Program-made: the position numbers and the translations under genes | Notes under the pieces: model-generated | Told to the model about the DNA's origin: nothing | Database searches by the model: none | The model's input: the letters and a program-made list of their open reading frames with translations, nothing else | Shown: positions 19,437 through 27,756 of the stretch, piece by piece | How positions within the stretch are numbered: the stretch's first letter is position 1 | Layout: each line of letters opens with the position of its first letter | NCBI RefSeq assembly: GCF_000365305.1 | Contig: NZ_CM001841.1 | Location: forward strand, 666,284 to 730,283 | Reading direction: 5' to 3' | Source of the DNA: Dickeya dianthicola NCPPB 453 | GTDB lineage: Bacteria; Pseudomonadota; Gammaproteobacteria; Enterobacterales; Enterobacteriaceae | DNA: 64,000 bases

Positions 19437-20375
19437 TTAATTAGCATATTCCGGATAGACACCATCCCAGCGGCTTTCATACTTCCAGGCGCTGTCAAAA
19501 AAGAGGGTGACGATAACTTTATTTTTCACATTATTCATGAGTTCTTCGCTGATCATAAGATTTGAACCACATGTTGGCCCAATCCCTAAACCCTCGCACT
19601 CAATAAAAGACTTCATTCTTTTCCATGCAGAGTTACCATCCACTACCTTGATTTCATCAATCAACGCAAGGTCTGTATTTTCGGATAACACTCCAGCCCC
19701 TAGCCCCATTAAATTATGAGGTTTATGGTCGAACTTCAGGCCATTTCTTTTGGAAAATACAGGTGCGGATTTATCTACTTCAATTCCCACTGTTTTTAGT
19801 TCAGGGAATGAATATTTCAGTACTTTTGCGATCCCTGAAAACGTCCCCCCAGTACCGATTGAACAAACAAAATAATCCGGAGTAATACCTTTATTTGTCA
19901 GTTCTCTCACTATTTCATTTCCGCATTCGTACCAGGCTTCCATGTTTAAAATAGTTCCGGCCTGATTCAGGTAGTAGGTGTTACCATTACTCTCTGAATA
20001 TTTTCTTGCTGCTTCAACAGAACCATTCAGAAAATGTGTTTTGGGTGTTTCAACCAGTTCTGCCCCGTATTTTTTAATTTGATCAATTCTTTCCTGTGTC
20101 ATTCCTTCTGGCATAAATATTTTTATATTGTAACCTTTTTCTTTGCCGATCCAAGCCAGTGCAGCACCCCCGTTTCCAGTTGAGCAATCTACCAGAGTCA
20201 TCCCGGGTTTAATTTTACCATTCTGCTCCAGGGTGTTAATGATGTGTAAAAATGTTCTATCTTTGTGACTACCTGTGGGGTTTTGAAACTCACATTTTGC
20301 GAAAAGTTTATTATTGTTCACTTCCAGATTTTGCAGTTGTACTAATTTGGTGTTACCTACCTGGTTCAGTTCCAT
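19437..20375 (-). CDS. cysteine synthase-like PLP-dependent enzyme (fold type II)
   Basis: Fold-type II PLP enzyme. The PLP lysine lies in NPTGSHKDRTFLHI (about residue 38), a phrase closer to threonine synthase (NPTGSFKDR) than to CysK (NPGGSVKDR). CDCSTGNGGAALAW-like STGNGG holds the asparagine loop, SIGTGGTFSGIAKVLK the phosphate-binding glycines, and TCGSNLMISEEL the C-terminal part. 312 aa. First gene of a five-gene minus-strand operon, with AGGG five bases before the ATG. Plausible products are a beta-substituted alanine or dehydrated amino acid; substrate unknown. Visibly AT-rich compared with deoD. Confidence 0.82.
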   Translation of the reverse strand: MELNQVGNTKLVQLQNLEVNNNKLFAKCEFQNPTGSHKDRTFLHIINTLEQNGKIKPGMTLVDCSTGNGGAALAWIGKEKGYNIKIFMPEGMTQERIDQIKKYGAELVETPKTHFLNGSVEAARKYSESNGNTYYLNQAGTILNMEAWYECGNEIVRELTNKGITPDYFVCSIGTGGTFSGIAKVLKYSFPELKTVGIEVDKSAPVFSKRNGLKFDHKPHNLMGLGAGVLSENTDLALIDEIKVVDGNSAWKRMKSFIECEGLGIGPTCGSNLMISEELMNNVKNKVIVTLFFDSAWKYESRWDGVYPEYAN

Positions 20376-20599
20376 CGTTCCCTCATAGATTAATCTGCCT
20401 GACTAATATGCAATAAATAAAATTAATTCATAATTGAATACTCCGCTCGATTATAAAAATCAAGGAAATTTTAACACTCAGCATTTTATATTGATGATTT
20501 CTCAAGTCTGATAATACCGGAATTAAATTATATTTAATCCAATAATATATTGTATGCCCTAAATAATTCGATAGTTCGATAGGATTTGTCAGCAGTCTG
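20376..20599 (-). promoter_or_regulatory. AT-rich upstream region of the five-gene operon
   Basis: About 220 very AT-rich bases with no convincing gene on either strand. The minus-strand promoter of the operon must lie here, but several A/T runs (for example around 20450-20560) make any single -10/-35 call unreliable. The composition is typical of H-NS-bound acquired DNA; that is inference. Confidence 0.4.
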
Positions 20600-20631
20600 A
20601 CGCCCCCGGTATTAACGCCGGGGGCGTTTTT
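20600..20631 (+). terminator. plus-strand intrinsic terminator with no plus-strand gene before it
   Basis: Stem CGCCCCCGG (20601-20609) / CCGGGGGCG (20618-20626), loop of 8, followed by five T on the plus strand. The nearest upstream plus-strand gene is deoD, ending 4.7 kb away. It could be the original deoD terminator, separated from it by insertion of the AT-rich operon. Confidence 0.7.
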
Positions 20632-20688
20632 ATGCTGCCTGCCGGGTCAGCTTATCGCCGTGCGTGTTGTTTCTGCACCGCGCTGGTT

Positions 20689-21150
20689 TTACGCCGATAT
20701 TTCATCAAGGCATTTCACGCCGCTGGCGGTGCGAATCCAGCGCGGGGCTTTTAGCTCGGCGGTGAAGTACCAGACCAGCTCGGCCAGCAGACCGGTCAGC
20801 GTGTGTTCCATTTCCAGTGATAATCCCCGGCCTGCCAGCAACTGCGCCAGCGCGAGGCAGTAGTCGCAAAGCAAATCAGAATCGGGTTCAAAGCAGGGCG
20901 TGGTGGCGGGAAGGGCATCAGTAGTGAGGCGTTCGGTCAGGTGCGGTGGAATCGGCTGGTTCAGCGTTGGCCTCAGCAGCGCCAGCCCGGCGGTAAGCCG
21001 GGTGTTGAATGCCAGCCGCAGTGCCGGGTCATCGCTTTCCATCAGGTTTTCGGCGAGGTGTTCGCAGTAATCGGCGAGCACGGTGAAATCCGTGGCGGCG
21101 CTGACGGAAGCGGTAAGTAACGGGTGAGTCTGGGTAGTGATGGTAGCCAT
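20689..21150 (-). CDS. 153-aa protein of unknown function under C4-like antisense control
   Basis: Not recognised. 153 aa from the ATG at 21150 (MATITTQTHPLLTASVSAAT), which has AGGAG eight bases upstream; an in-frame start further up has no ribosome binding site. Largely helical and slightly acidic, with three cysteines (DYCEHLAEN, TPCFEPDSD, LCDYCLALAQLL) and the C-terminal phrase LVWYFTAELKAPRWIR. Its ribosome binding site overlaps GTTACAGG, one of two copies of a sequence that the adjacent small RNA can pair with. By position it corresponds to the effector gene that C4/CI-type phage immunity RNAs silence. Confidence 0.65.
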   Translation of the reverse strand: MATITTQTHPLLTASVSAATDFTVLADYCEHLAENLMESDDPALRLAFNTRLTAGLALLRPTLNQPIPPHLTERLTTDALPATTPCFEPDSDLLCDYCLALAQLLAGRGLSLEMEHTLTGLLAELVWYFTAELKAPRWIRTASGVKCLDEISA

Positions 21151-21160
21151 AAGGCAGTCT

Positions 21161-21200
21161 CCTGTAACGGGTTTTAAACCCACCACCAAAGAGACCAATC
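21161..21200 (-). promoter_or_regulatory. target site 2 for the C4-like antisense RNA, at the start of the 153-aa gene
   Basis: On the minus strand, box a GATTGGTCTC (plus 21191-21200) is followed after 22 nt by box b GTTACAGG (plus 21161-21168). Box b runs into the Shine-Dalgarno AGGAG of the 153-aa gene. Box b is exactly complementary to CCTGTAAC in the C4-like RNA, and box a is complementary at seven positions to its second pairing segment. Confidence 0.6.
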
Positions 21201-21338
21201 TTGGGTGGTGGACTGAGCGGAGTTGGTCTTACCGGCGTTACAGGAAACCGGCGCACCTTGCGGTGCCCCCGCCCAGCCCACCATAATTCGATAGACGTGC
21301 TGGATTTTCGGCATAAAAAAAGACGCAAGGCGCGTCAT
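21174..21338 (-). CDS. 54-aa Icd-like small ORF
   Basis: Small ORF starting at the ATG at 21338 (MTRLASFFMPKIQHVYRIMV) and ending at TAA 21174-21176, 23 nt before the next gene. The middle GAPQGAPVSCNAGKTNSAQS and the ending WSLWWWV are like small proteins that accompany P1/P4-type immunity loci and are often annotated Icd-like or Ash; this is recalled, not searched. Its ribosome binding site (CAGGCGG) overlaps the first copy of GTTACAGG. The C4-like RNA is encoded in the same strand inside this ORF, so coding constraint and RNA structure overlap. Confidence 0.5.
   Translation of the reverse strand: MTRLASFFMPKIQHVYRIMVGWAGAPQGAPVSCNAGKTNSAQSTTQDWSLWWWV
21207..21282 (-). ncRNA. C4-like antisense immunity RNA
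   Basis: On the minus strand a 14-bp closing stem (GGTGGGCTGGGCGG, plus 21269-21282, with CCGCTCAGTCCACC, plus 21207-21220; two G-U pairs) encloses two hairpins. One is GCACC-GCAA-GGTGC with a GNRA tetraloop. The other has a CCGG/CCGG stem exposing CCTGTAAC in its loop. CCTGTAAC is the exact complement of GTTACAGG, which overlaps two nearby ribosome binding sites. AGACCAA (plus 21223-21229), seven bases on, complements the adjoining box a. This is the architecture of phage P1/P7 C4 and P4 CI RNAs, which silence genes in their own transcript. Structure and pairing are seen; processing and function are inferred. Confidence 0.7.
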
Positions 21339-21344
21339 ATACCG

Positions 21345-21369
21345 CCTGTAACAATTCGGGAGACCAATC
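21345..21369 (-). promoter_or_regulatory. target site 1 for the C4-like antisense RNA, at the start of the Icd-like ORF
   Basis: Minus-strand box a GATTGGTCTC (plus 21360-21369) and box b GTTACAGG (plus 21345-21352), separated by 7 nt, the same spacing as between their complements in the small RNA. Box b overlaps the ribosome binding site of the 54-aa ORF. Confidence 0.6.
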
Positions 21370-21487
21370 CCGGCACCTGATTGTGCAGGTGCGGGTAAAA
21401 GATAGCGCTATCGGCGAAGGGCTGCAAGGGGTTTTGTGACCCGTAGCATGGCGCAATGCGAATCTGGAATACACCGCGCAAAAACGC

Positions 21488-22759
21488 TTATTTGACCGTG
21501 ACTTGTCCGTTCATCAGCAGGGGGAGAAGCCAGTCGCGGAGTACAGCTAGTTGCTGATTTTCTTTTGTAAGCAATTCGATTTTTTCAAAGAGTGGCTCTG
21601 TTTTTTCTGCGTATTCTTCTATTAATTTAATATTATTCGGCAATGCCAGATAAGTATGCTCAATATCGTTTGAAACAATTGAGTTAAACACTGAACCCGT
21701 AGCCTTAACCTCAAGATGATGTATCAATTCTTTAGCAAGATAATACAAAAATACAAAACTCACTCCCTGTTTTGTACTCAGGGCATAACATGATTGATTC
21801 ATAGCCATAGGTACAGCATTCAGAGCCAGACGGCCAACTGAACCCCTTGCAGTAATAAATACTGTATTCTTTTTAAAAAGACGAGTGCTACTCTTCTTCA
21901 AAGCTACTTCAGTAATATTATCTTGTGTGGATAAGCTATAAATATTTTTCCCTGAATCCGTTGGTGTAAAAAAAGGTATAGAGCCATTCCAGTAAGTGGA
22001 GTTAGCTTTTGTTGGCGTTCCGCCGCCCAGCAACTCAGCTAGTAATAAAATATTAGAAGCAAGCCACCCCACCGGAATTTTCCGCTTCAGAGTAGCGTTA
22101 TATTCCATCTTTCCGCCGGAGGTTTTATACGGTTTGCCGTTCGCATCCGGGAAGTCAAATTGCACAAACCAGTAGTCGTACAGCGTTTTTGCCATCGCTT
22201 CCAGTTCGGCGTTGATGCGGTTATTTAGATCTATTTTGTCATCAATTGATCTGAGTGTTGCTGAAATTTTCTCCTGAATTGGCTTCTCTGGCCCTGTAAA
22301 TGGAATTCGGAACAAGATTCCAGTGTTAAGGTTGGGCATTGTTGCACCAACTGCTTGACTGATAATCCATGCCTGAATTCTAGGCGTGCTTAAGTAATAT
22401 GTGAGATAATTAGAGTCAAATTTTTCACCTGGTCGTAATAATAAACAACCAGTTCCACAAAAGTATCCAACTTCGTTAATGCCAATTAAGGCTTTTGCTG
22501 TAACATCTCCTCGGCGGCTGTAAACAATATCCCCTTCCTGAACGAGATACTTTGAAAGCCTCTTGGCATCATCATCAGAAATAAAAGCTATGCCAGAAAG
22601 ATTTACCCGATTATCTTTCATATTTGCCGGCATAATACACGGAATACCTTCAGAAACATAATCAGCAGCATGGAGCTGGCTTCCAAAAGGTCCAGTGTGA
22701 ATTATGCCTCCACCGGCTGCAACCAATTCACCTAGGGTTGAGTTTATCTGATCACTCAT
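21488..22759 (-). CDS. hsdS: type I restriction-modification specificity subunit HsdS
   Basis: DNA-recognition subunit of the HsdR2M2S complex. 423 aa with two target-recognition domains (about 1-150 and 215-370), each followed by a conserved helical spacer: IQEKISATLRSIDDKIDLNN with LEAMAKTLYDYWFVQFDFP in the middle, and LIEEYAEKTEPLFEKIELL with LRDWLLPLLMNGQVTV at the end. Each domain recognises one half of a bipartite site; the site itself cannot be predicted here. Its ATG overlaps the end of hsdM by 8 nt. Confidence 0.95.
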   Translation of the reverse strand: MSDQINSTLGELVAAGGGIIHTGPFGSQLHAADYVSEGIPCIMPANMKDNRVNLSGIAFISDDDAKRLSKYLVQEGDIVYSRRGDVTAKALIGINEVGYFCGTGCLLLRPGEKFDSNYLTYYLSTPRIQAWIISQAVGATMPNLNTGILFRIPFTGPEKPIQEKISATLRSIDDKIDLNNRINAELEAMAKTLYDYWFVQFDFPDANGKPYKTSGGKMEYNATLKRKIPVGWLASNILLLAELLGGGTPTKANSTYWNGSIPFFTPTDSGKNIYSLSTQDNITEVALKKSSTRLFKKNTVFITARGSVGRLALNAVPMAMNQSCYALSTKQGVSFVFLYYLAKELIHHLEVKATGSVFNSIVSNDIEHTYLALPNNIKLIEEYAEKTEPLFEKIELLTKENQQLAVLRDWLLPLLMNGQVTVK

Positions 22760-24386
22760 ACTTCAACCCCGCCAGTTGCTGTTTAATCTCCGCTTCCAGC
22801 TTGTGTGACTGGTTGAATAAATCATCCAGATTGTCGCTAAAGCCTTTCATTTTGGCGGCAAACTGTGCCGGCGTGATATCCGAATACTCAATCCTGACCT
22901 CAAAATACTGCCCGGCGCTGAACGAGTAATTTTTCGCGGCTATTTCGTCGTAAGACACCACCACCGAGAAGTCTTCTTCGTTCCACTGGTTGGTAAACAC
23001 TTCGCAGATGCGCTGCTCTTCTTCCGGCGTCAGCACCGTTTTCTGGTTTTTACCGTCTTTGACCTTTTCCCCCAGACCGGAGGCATCAATCAGCACCACC
23101 TTTTCTTTATTGCCGGCGTCGATAAACAGAATCGAGACGTTGGTGCCGGTGGTGGCGAAAATATTGGATGGCATCGATACCACGCCCGCCAGCATTTTGT
23201 TTTTCACCAGATGCTCACGAATGGCTTTATCAATGCCGGACTGCGCGGTAATAAACCCGGTCGGCACCACCACCGCCGCTTTTCCGCCCGGTTTCAGCGA
23301 ATAAATAATGTGTTGCAGGAATAACTGATAAATCGCCATTTTGTCTTTGGCGGCTTTCGGGATGTTCGGAATACCGGCGAAGAAGCGCAACTGATTTTCT
23401 TCGGTATCCAGCGCGTTGCGAAAATCGCTGAAATCCATCTTAAACGGCGGGTTGGAGACGATATAGTCAAAGCGTTTCAGGTCCTGCCCGTCCTGATGGT
23501 ACGGGTGCAGAATGGTATTGCCCTGAATCACATTCGGGATGGAATGCACCAGATTATTCAGGATCAGGTTCAGACGCAGCAGGCTGGAGGATTTTTGCGA
23601 GATATCCTGCGTGAAAATGCTGCAACGGTCTTCACCAATGGCGTGCGCCACGTTCATCAGCAGCGTGCCGGAACCGGCGGACGGGTCGTAACAGCTCACA
23701 TTGCGCACGGTGCCCCGCTGTGCCTCCGGCACCAGAATGGCGGCCATAATGCGCGCCACCGCGTGCGGCGTGTAGTACTCGGCGTATTTACCGCCGGCGT
23801 TGCTGTTGTAGTCTTTGATCAGGTACTCAAAGATGGTGGCGTAGAAATCAAATTTCTGGGTAAAGATGCGCTCGAAGCTGAACTTCACCAGCTTATTGAT
23901 AATGGCGCGGCAGAAATCATCACGTTTTGAACTGTCGGCAATAAACTGGCTGAGGCGGTCAAACAGCACCACTTTGGCACCGCCGTCGGTTTTTACCGCG
24001 AACACCTCGTTGTTCGTTTCAGCGATATCCATCAGGGTGTCGTCAAAGGTTTTGGCGAAGTCCGACTTGTTCTGCTGGTTAAACAGGTGGGTAATAAAGT
24101 GACGTGGTTTCAGGCGTGCGGTATCCGCGTTCATTCTCAGTTGCAACTTGTCCAACTGTGCTTCGCTCATCTGGCTGAGCGCTTCTTCCCAGCGTTCCGC
24201 ATTGGCGACGGTTTTATCCACCTTTTTCGCTTCATAGGCGAATTTGTCGTTCAGGAATTTGTACAGAAATGCCTGAGTAATAATCTTGAATTCGTTACCG
24301 TCGTTGCCCAGGCCATAGCTGGCGCAAACGCTTTTCAGGCTATCGATCAGGGTTTTGGTTTTGTCTCTAAATTCCAGCTCTACCAC
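22752..24386 (-). CDS. hsdM: type I restriction-modification methyltransferase subunit HsdM
   Basis: N6-adenine methyltransferase, gamma class. The SAM-binding motif is DPSAGSGTLLMNVAH and the catalytic motif IV is IVSNPPFKMDFSDF; the N-terminal helical domain is present (QAFLYKFLNDKFAYEAKK). 544 aa, full length. Its start overlaps the end of hsdR by 7 nt and its end overlaps hsdS by 8 nt, so the three are translationally coupled in the order R-M-S. Confidence 0.97.
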   Translation of the reverse strand: MVELEFRDKTKTLIDSLKSVCASYGLGNDGNEFKIITQAFLYKFLNDKFAYEAKKVDKTVANAERWEEALSQMSEAQLDKLQLRMNADTARLKPRHFITHLFNQQNKSDFAKTFDDTLMDIAETNNEVFAVKTDGGAKVVLFDRLSQFIADSSKRDDFCRAIINKLVKFSFERIFTQKFDFYATIFEYLIKDYNSNAGGKYAEYYTPHAVARIMAAILVPEAQRGTVRNVSCYDPSAGSGTLLMNVAHAIGEDRCSIFTQDISQKSSSLLRLNLILNNLVHSIPNVIQGNTILHPYHQDGQDLKRFDYIVSNPPFKMDFSDFRNALDTEENQLRFFAGIPNIPKAAKDKMAIYQLFLQHIIYSLKPGGKAAVVVPTGFITAQSGIDKAIREHLVKNKMLAGVVSMPSNIFATTGTNVSILFIDAGNKEKVVLIDASGLGEKVKDGKNQKTVLTPEEEQRICEVFTNQWNEEDFSVVVSYDEIAAKNYSFSAGQYFEVRIEYSDITPAQFAAKMKGFSDNLDDLFNQSHKLEAEIKQQLAGLKYE

Positions 24387-27300
24387 GTGCGTGCTCCGGT
24401 ATTAAATTCGTTCAGGTACTCTGTGACAATCAGGCGGTTAATCTCCGTCGCTGCCTGTGCCGTCAGGGTAATATGGTGTCGGTCTTCAAAGTGTTCGATC
24501 ACGCATGACACCATCTGCTGTTCAAAGTAACTCTCATTGTTCAGGATCTGGCTGTTGTTCAGTACTTTTTCATCCGCATCGCGCTTGATGTCAGACAGGG
24601 CTTCAAAGATTTTGCGCTCCGGCGCGCTAAGTCCGCCGCGTTCCTGCAACCGCTTGTGGGTGCGTGCATACTTGGCATCGCCCCGGTACTTCTGGCGCAG
24701 CAGGGTGTTCTGGCGGTTCAGCTCTTTGATGCGGTCATGAATTTTATTGAGTGTGCTAATATTCGCAACCATTTCATCCTGGGTGACGTCGCTGAGTTTC
24801 TTTTTCTTAAACAGGCGCTCCAGCTCTTCTTTCAGGGTGATGAACTGCGGGTCTTGCGGGTCAAAATTGCTGGCCAGCGCTTCGCGGGTGCGGCGCAGCG
24901 TGTCTTTCAGCTTGTCGGCCAGCACCAGTTCTTCTTCGCCGATTTTAACGAATTTGAAGATGACTTCTTCCAGCGCCCGGTTCAGCAGGTTTGAGGTATC
25001 AGCACCTTGTTCCAGGTCCGCTTGCAGATTCAGCAGGTCAAGGTGGTGACTGGCTTCACGGTACAACAGGTTAAGTTTGCTGAAATCCAGTGCCTGAAGA
25101 AATTCGATATTGCCTTGCAGGCGAATCAGGTTATACAGGCTTTTGGCATTGGCTAAGGCGTTTTTCAGCGCCAGCATCGTTTGCCGGTCCTGAATCTGGT
25201 TGATTTGGTCGGTAAAGATTTCCGCATTGTCGGTATCAAAATGGAACAGCACATCTTTGATGTGGTCGATTTCCTGACGGATCTCTTCCTGAGATTTGAA
25301 CAGCCGGGAATAGTGCGCCATTTCGTCGCCCAGTTCGGACTGAAGCTCCTCGAAATAGGCTTTATTGGTGGCATCGAATTCCTGGCGAATATCGGCAAAA
25401 TCCACCACGTAGCCGTAGCGGAAATGTTTGTAGGGGCGGTTGACGCGGGTCAGCGCCTGGAGCAGGTTGTGCCTGCGAATGACTCGGCCCAGATAGAGCT
25501 TTTTCAGGCGTCTGGCATCAAAACCGGTTAGCAACATATTGTAAACAAAAAGTAAATCGATTTTCCCAGCCTTGAACTCATCCACCCAGTCTTTGCGTTG
25601 CTGCCTGGTTCCCACATCATGCAGGATCAGGGCGGCACGTTTGATGCTGCGTTTTTCCCTGGCGGTGGCCATATAGGCGGCGCTCGGTTCAGCGGCGTGT
25701 GCTGGCGTTATCTCGTTTTCTGCCTCCAGCATCGCGGGTGGTGGTGCATCGTCTGCGTGACTGGCGTTAAACAAGGCAAACATTTGTTTCGCCTGTTCCG
25801 AACTATCGCAGATCACCATGCCACCGATGGTGTCATCATTGTGCGCGCCCCGGCTGTTGGCAAAATCGGTGGTGATGTAGTCCAGCATCGGTTTAACGAA
25901 ACTTACGTGGGCATACACCTGCTTGCGGTCCACATCCCCCATTCTGACTTCAACGTCTTTCAACGCCTGTTGTAGCACCATGCGGTAATTGGTGGCGATC
26001 TCTTCCCGGATCAGGCGCAAGGTATAACCGTCTGCGATGGAGGCGTTGTAATAGTATTTGTGGAGGTAACCGCCAAACAGGTCGCGGGAGTTGTAGTCGG
26101 TTCCCAGTAACGGTGTTCCCGTCAGGCCAATTTTGATGGCATGGGTGTCCGACTGGCTTAAGTTGGCAAGAAAGCTACCTTCCGGGTTATAGCTACGGTG
26201 AACTTCATCCAGAAAGTACACCCGCTGAATATTCACATCGTAATCCTGTGTGGCGATGACATTCGCGTCGTCTTTAAATTTTTGGATGTTGACGACGGTA
26301 ATCTCCGCTTTCCCCTGATGATTGTGGAGCACCTGGGTGGCTTTAATGGCGCGGGCGAAAGCGCTACGCGAGTTGACCTGATGCACGGTTAACCCACGGG
26401 CGGTGAATTCGCGGTGTGCCTGCTGGAGTAAATCCAGCCTGTCGACAATAAAATAAAACTTCGGGATCACCTGCTTTTTCTGAAAGTAATCCGTCAGGAA
26501 GCGCACGTTATAGTACGCCAGCGCGGTTTTCCCGCTGCCCTGCGTATGCCAGATAATGCCTTTGTTGATACCGGCATTCAGTTTTCGCGCAATCGCTTTG
26601 GTGGCGAACAACTGCGGATAACGCATGATGTGCTTGTGCAGGCCGTCTGACTCGGCGACATACACCAACGCATAGCGCAAGATAAACGCCAGCCGCTCCC
26701 GGCTCAGCAGTGAGGTACAGATACGGTTCGTCGGCCGGTTATGATCTTTATTAGTCTGAAATTCAGGGTTGGTGCGAATCACTTCCAGGTTATTGTCTTT
26801 CAGCACCATGAGTTCCGCGTCATCCGTCAGCGGTTTTAGCAACGCCGTCAGATCAAAGGTTTCTTCTTCACGGAAGTAATTAAATACCGGTTCATGGTAC
26901 GAGCTGCTGGCATAGAAAGCCCCCTGAATCGGTTCGGGATCGCTGTCATCGTACTTCATGTTATTGGAGAAGATCATGAACTGGGTGATGTTGGCGAAGC
27001 GTCTGAATTTAGGGTTCTGAAAGCGTTTACTGATACGTTCCCGTTCCGCCAGAATACCTTCCCGGTTATTGGGCTTCTTCACTTCAATGAAAACCAACGG
27101 CATTCCATTGATCAATAACGTGATGTCGGGGCGGAATTCTTCATCGCCATTGGCACAGGTGAGCTCGGTGACGACATGAAAACTGTTGTTGTTAAAATTT
27201 TCGAAGTCGATCAGTTTTACGTTGGAACGGTCGGTCAGCTTTTCAAAAAATGCACGGCCTAAATCTTCGTTATCCAGCAGGAGCTTGATGTCTTTAAACA

Positions 27301-27484
27301 GGCGACCAATATCGTCAGGGAGAATGGTGGGGTTAATTCTGGCGATAGCGGAAGTAAAAATATCAGGAAAGATGTTGGTGTCTTTATCCCAGCTTTGCTC
27401 TTTAAGCGACAGGTAGTGGTAACCCAATTTCATTAAATGAAGGATGGTTGGGATTTTAACGCGGGTATCTTCAGTGAATTTCAT
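24380..27484 (-). CDS. hsdR: type I restriction endonuclease subunit HsdR
   Basis: Motor and nuclease subunit that translocates and cleaves DNA unmodified at the HsdS site. PD-(D/E)xK-type nuclease motif in RPDITLLINGMPLVFIEVKK (about residues 115-137). SF2 translocase motifs: Walker A WHTQGSGKTALAYY, DExH-like VYFLDEVHRSYNPEGSF, TGTPLLGTD, LLTGFDARRLKKLYLGR and QALTRVNRPYKH. The C-terminal helical region binds the MTase core. 1034 aa with no frameshift, so it looks functional. AGGGAA lies just upstream of the ATG. First gene of the hsd operon, which separates the backbone genes deoD and rimI together with the blocks downstream of it. Confidence 0.96.
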   Translation of the reverse strand: MKFTEDTRVKIPTILHLMKLGYHYLSLKEQSWDKDTNIFPDIFTSAIARINPTILPDDIGRLFKDIKLLLDNEDLGRAFFEKLTDRSNVKLIDFENFNNNSFHVVTELTCANGDEEFRPDITLLINGMPLVFIEVKKPNNREGILAERERISKRFQNPKFRRFANITQFMIFSNNMKYDDSDPEPIQGAFYASSSYHEPVFNYFREEETFDLTALLKPLTDDAELMVLKDNNLEVIRTNPEFQTNKDHNRPTNRICTSLLSRERLAFILRYALVYVAESDGLHKHIMRYPQLFATKAIARKLNAGINKGIIWHTQGSGKTALAYYNVRFLTDYFQKKQVIPKFYFIVDRLDLLQQAHREFTARGLTVHQVNSRSAFARAIKATQVLHNHQGKAEITVVNIQKFKDDANVIATQDYDVNIQRVYFLDEVHRSYNPEGSFLANLSQSDTHAIKIGLTGTPLLGTDYNSRDLFGGYLHKYYYNASIADGYTLRLIREEIATNYRMVLQQALKDVEVRMGDVDRKQVYAHVSFVKPMLDYITTDFANSRGAHNDDTIGGMVICDSSEQAKQMFALFNASHADDAPPPAMLEAENEITPAHAAEPSAAYMATAREKRSIKRAALILHDVGTRQQRKDWVDEFKAGKIDLLFVYNMLLTGFDARRLKKLYLGRVIRRHNLLQALTRVNRPYKHFRYGYVVDFADIRQEFDATNKAYFEELQSELGDEMAHYSRLFKSQEEIRQEIDHIKDVLFHFDTDNAEIFTDQINQIQDRQTMLALKNALANAKSLYNLIRLQGNIEFLQALDFSKLNLLYREASHHLDLLNLQADLEQGADTSNLLNRALEEVIFKFVKIGEEELVLADKLKDTLRRTREALASNFDPQDPQFITLKEELERLFKKKKLSDVTQDEMVANISTLNKIHDRIKELNRQNTLLRQKYRGDAKYARTHKRLQERGGLSAPERKIFEALSDIKRDADEKVLNNSQILNNESYFEQQMVSCVIEHFEDRHHITLTAQAATEINRLIVTEYLNEFNTGARTW

Positions 27485-27756
27485 CGTATTCCCTGTTTTA
27501 TCATGCGCGACTGTTCGGGCGTATTCGCTCAGGCCATGCAGCAGCTATCGCCTCAGAATGATTGGCAACGACGTTTGTTCGGTTTAGCTGCTATGTTACA
27601 CGTTCCTTTTATGCCCACCGAACAGATTCGCATGCCTTTGCCTGCAAGCGACGACCGGGTAGACAAACCAGAGGTCAGTCCGCCATTTCACATGATCGGC
27701 AACGGGAAGGAAACTAGCGGAATAAGGAAGCCACCGAAAGATGATAAGACGCGCCG

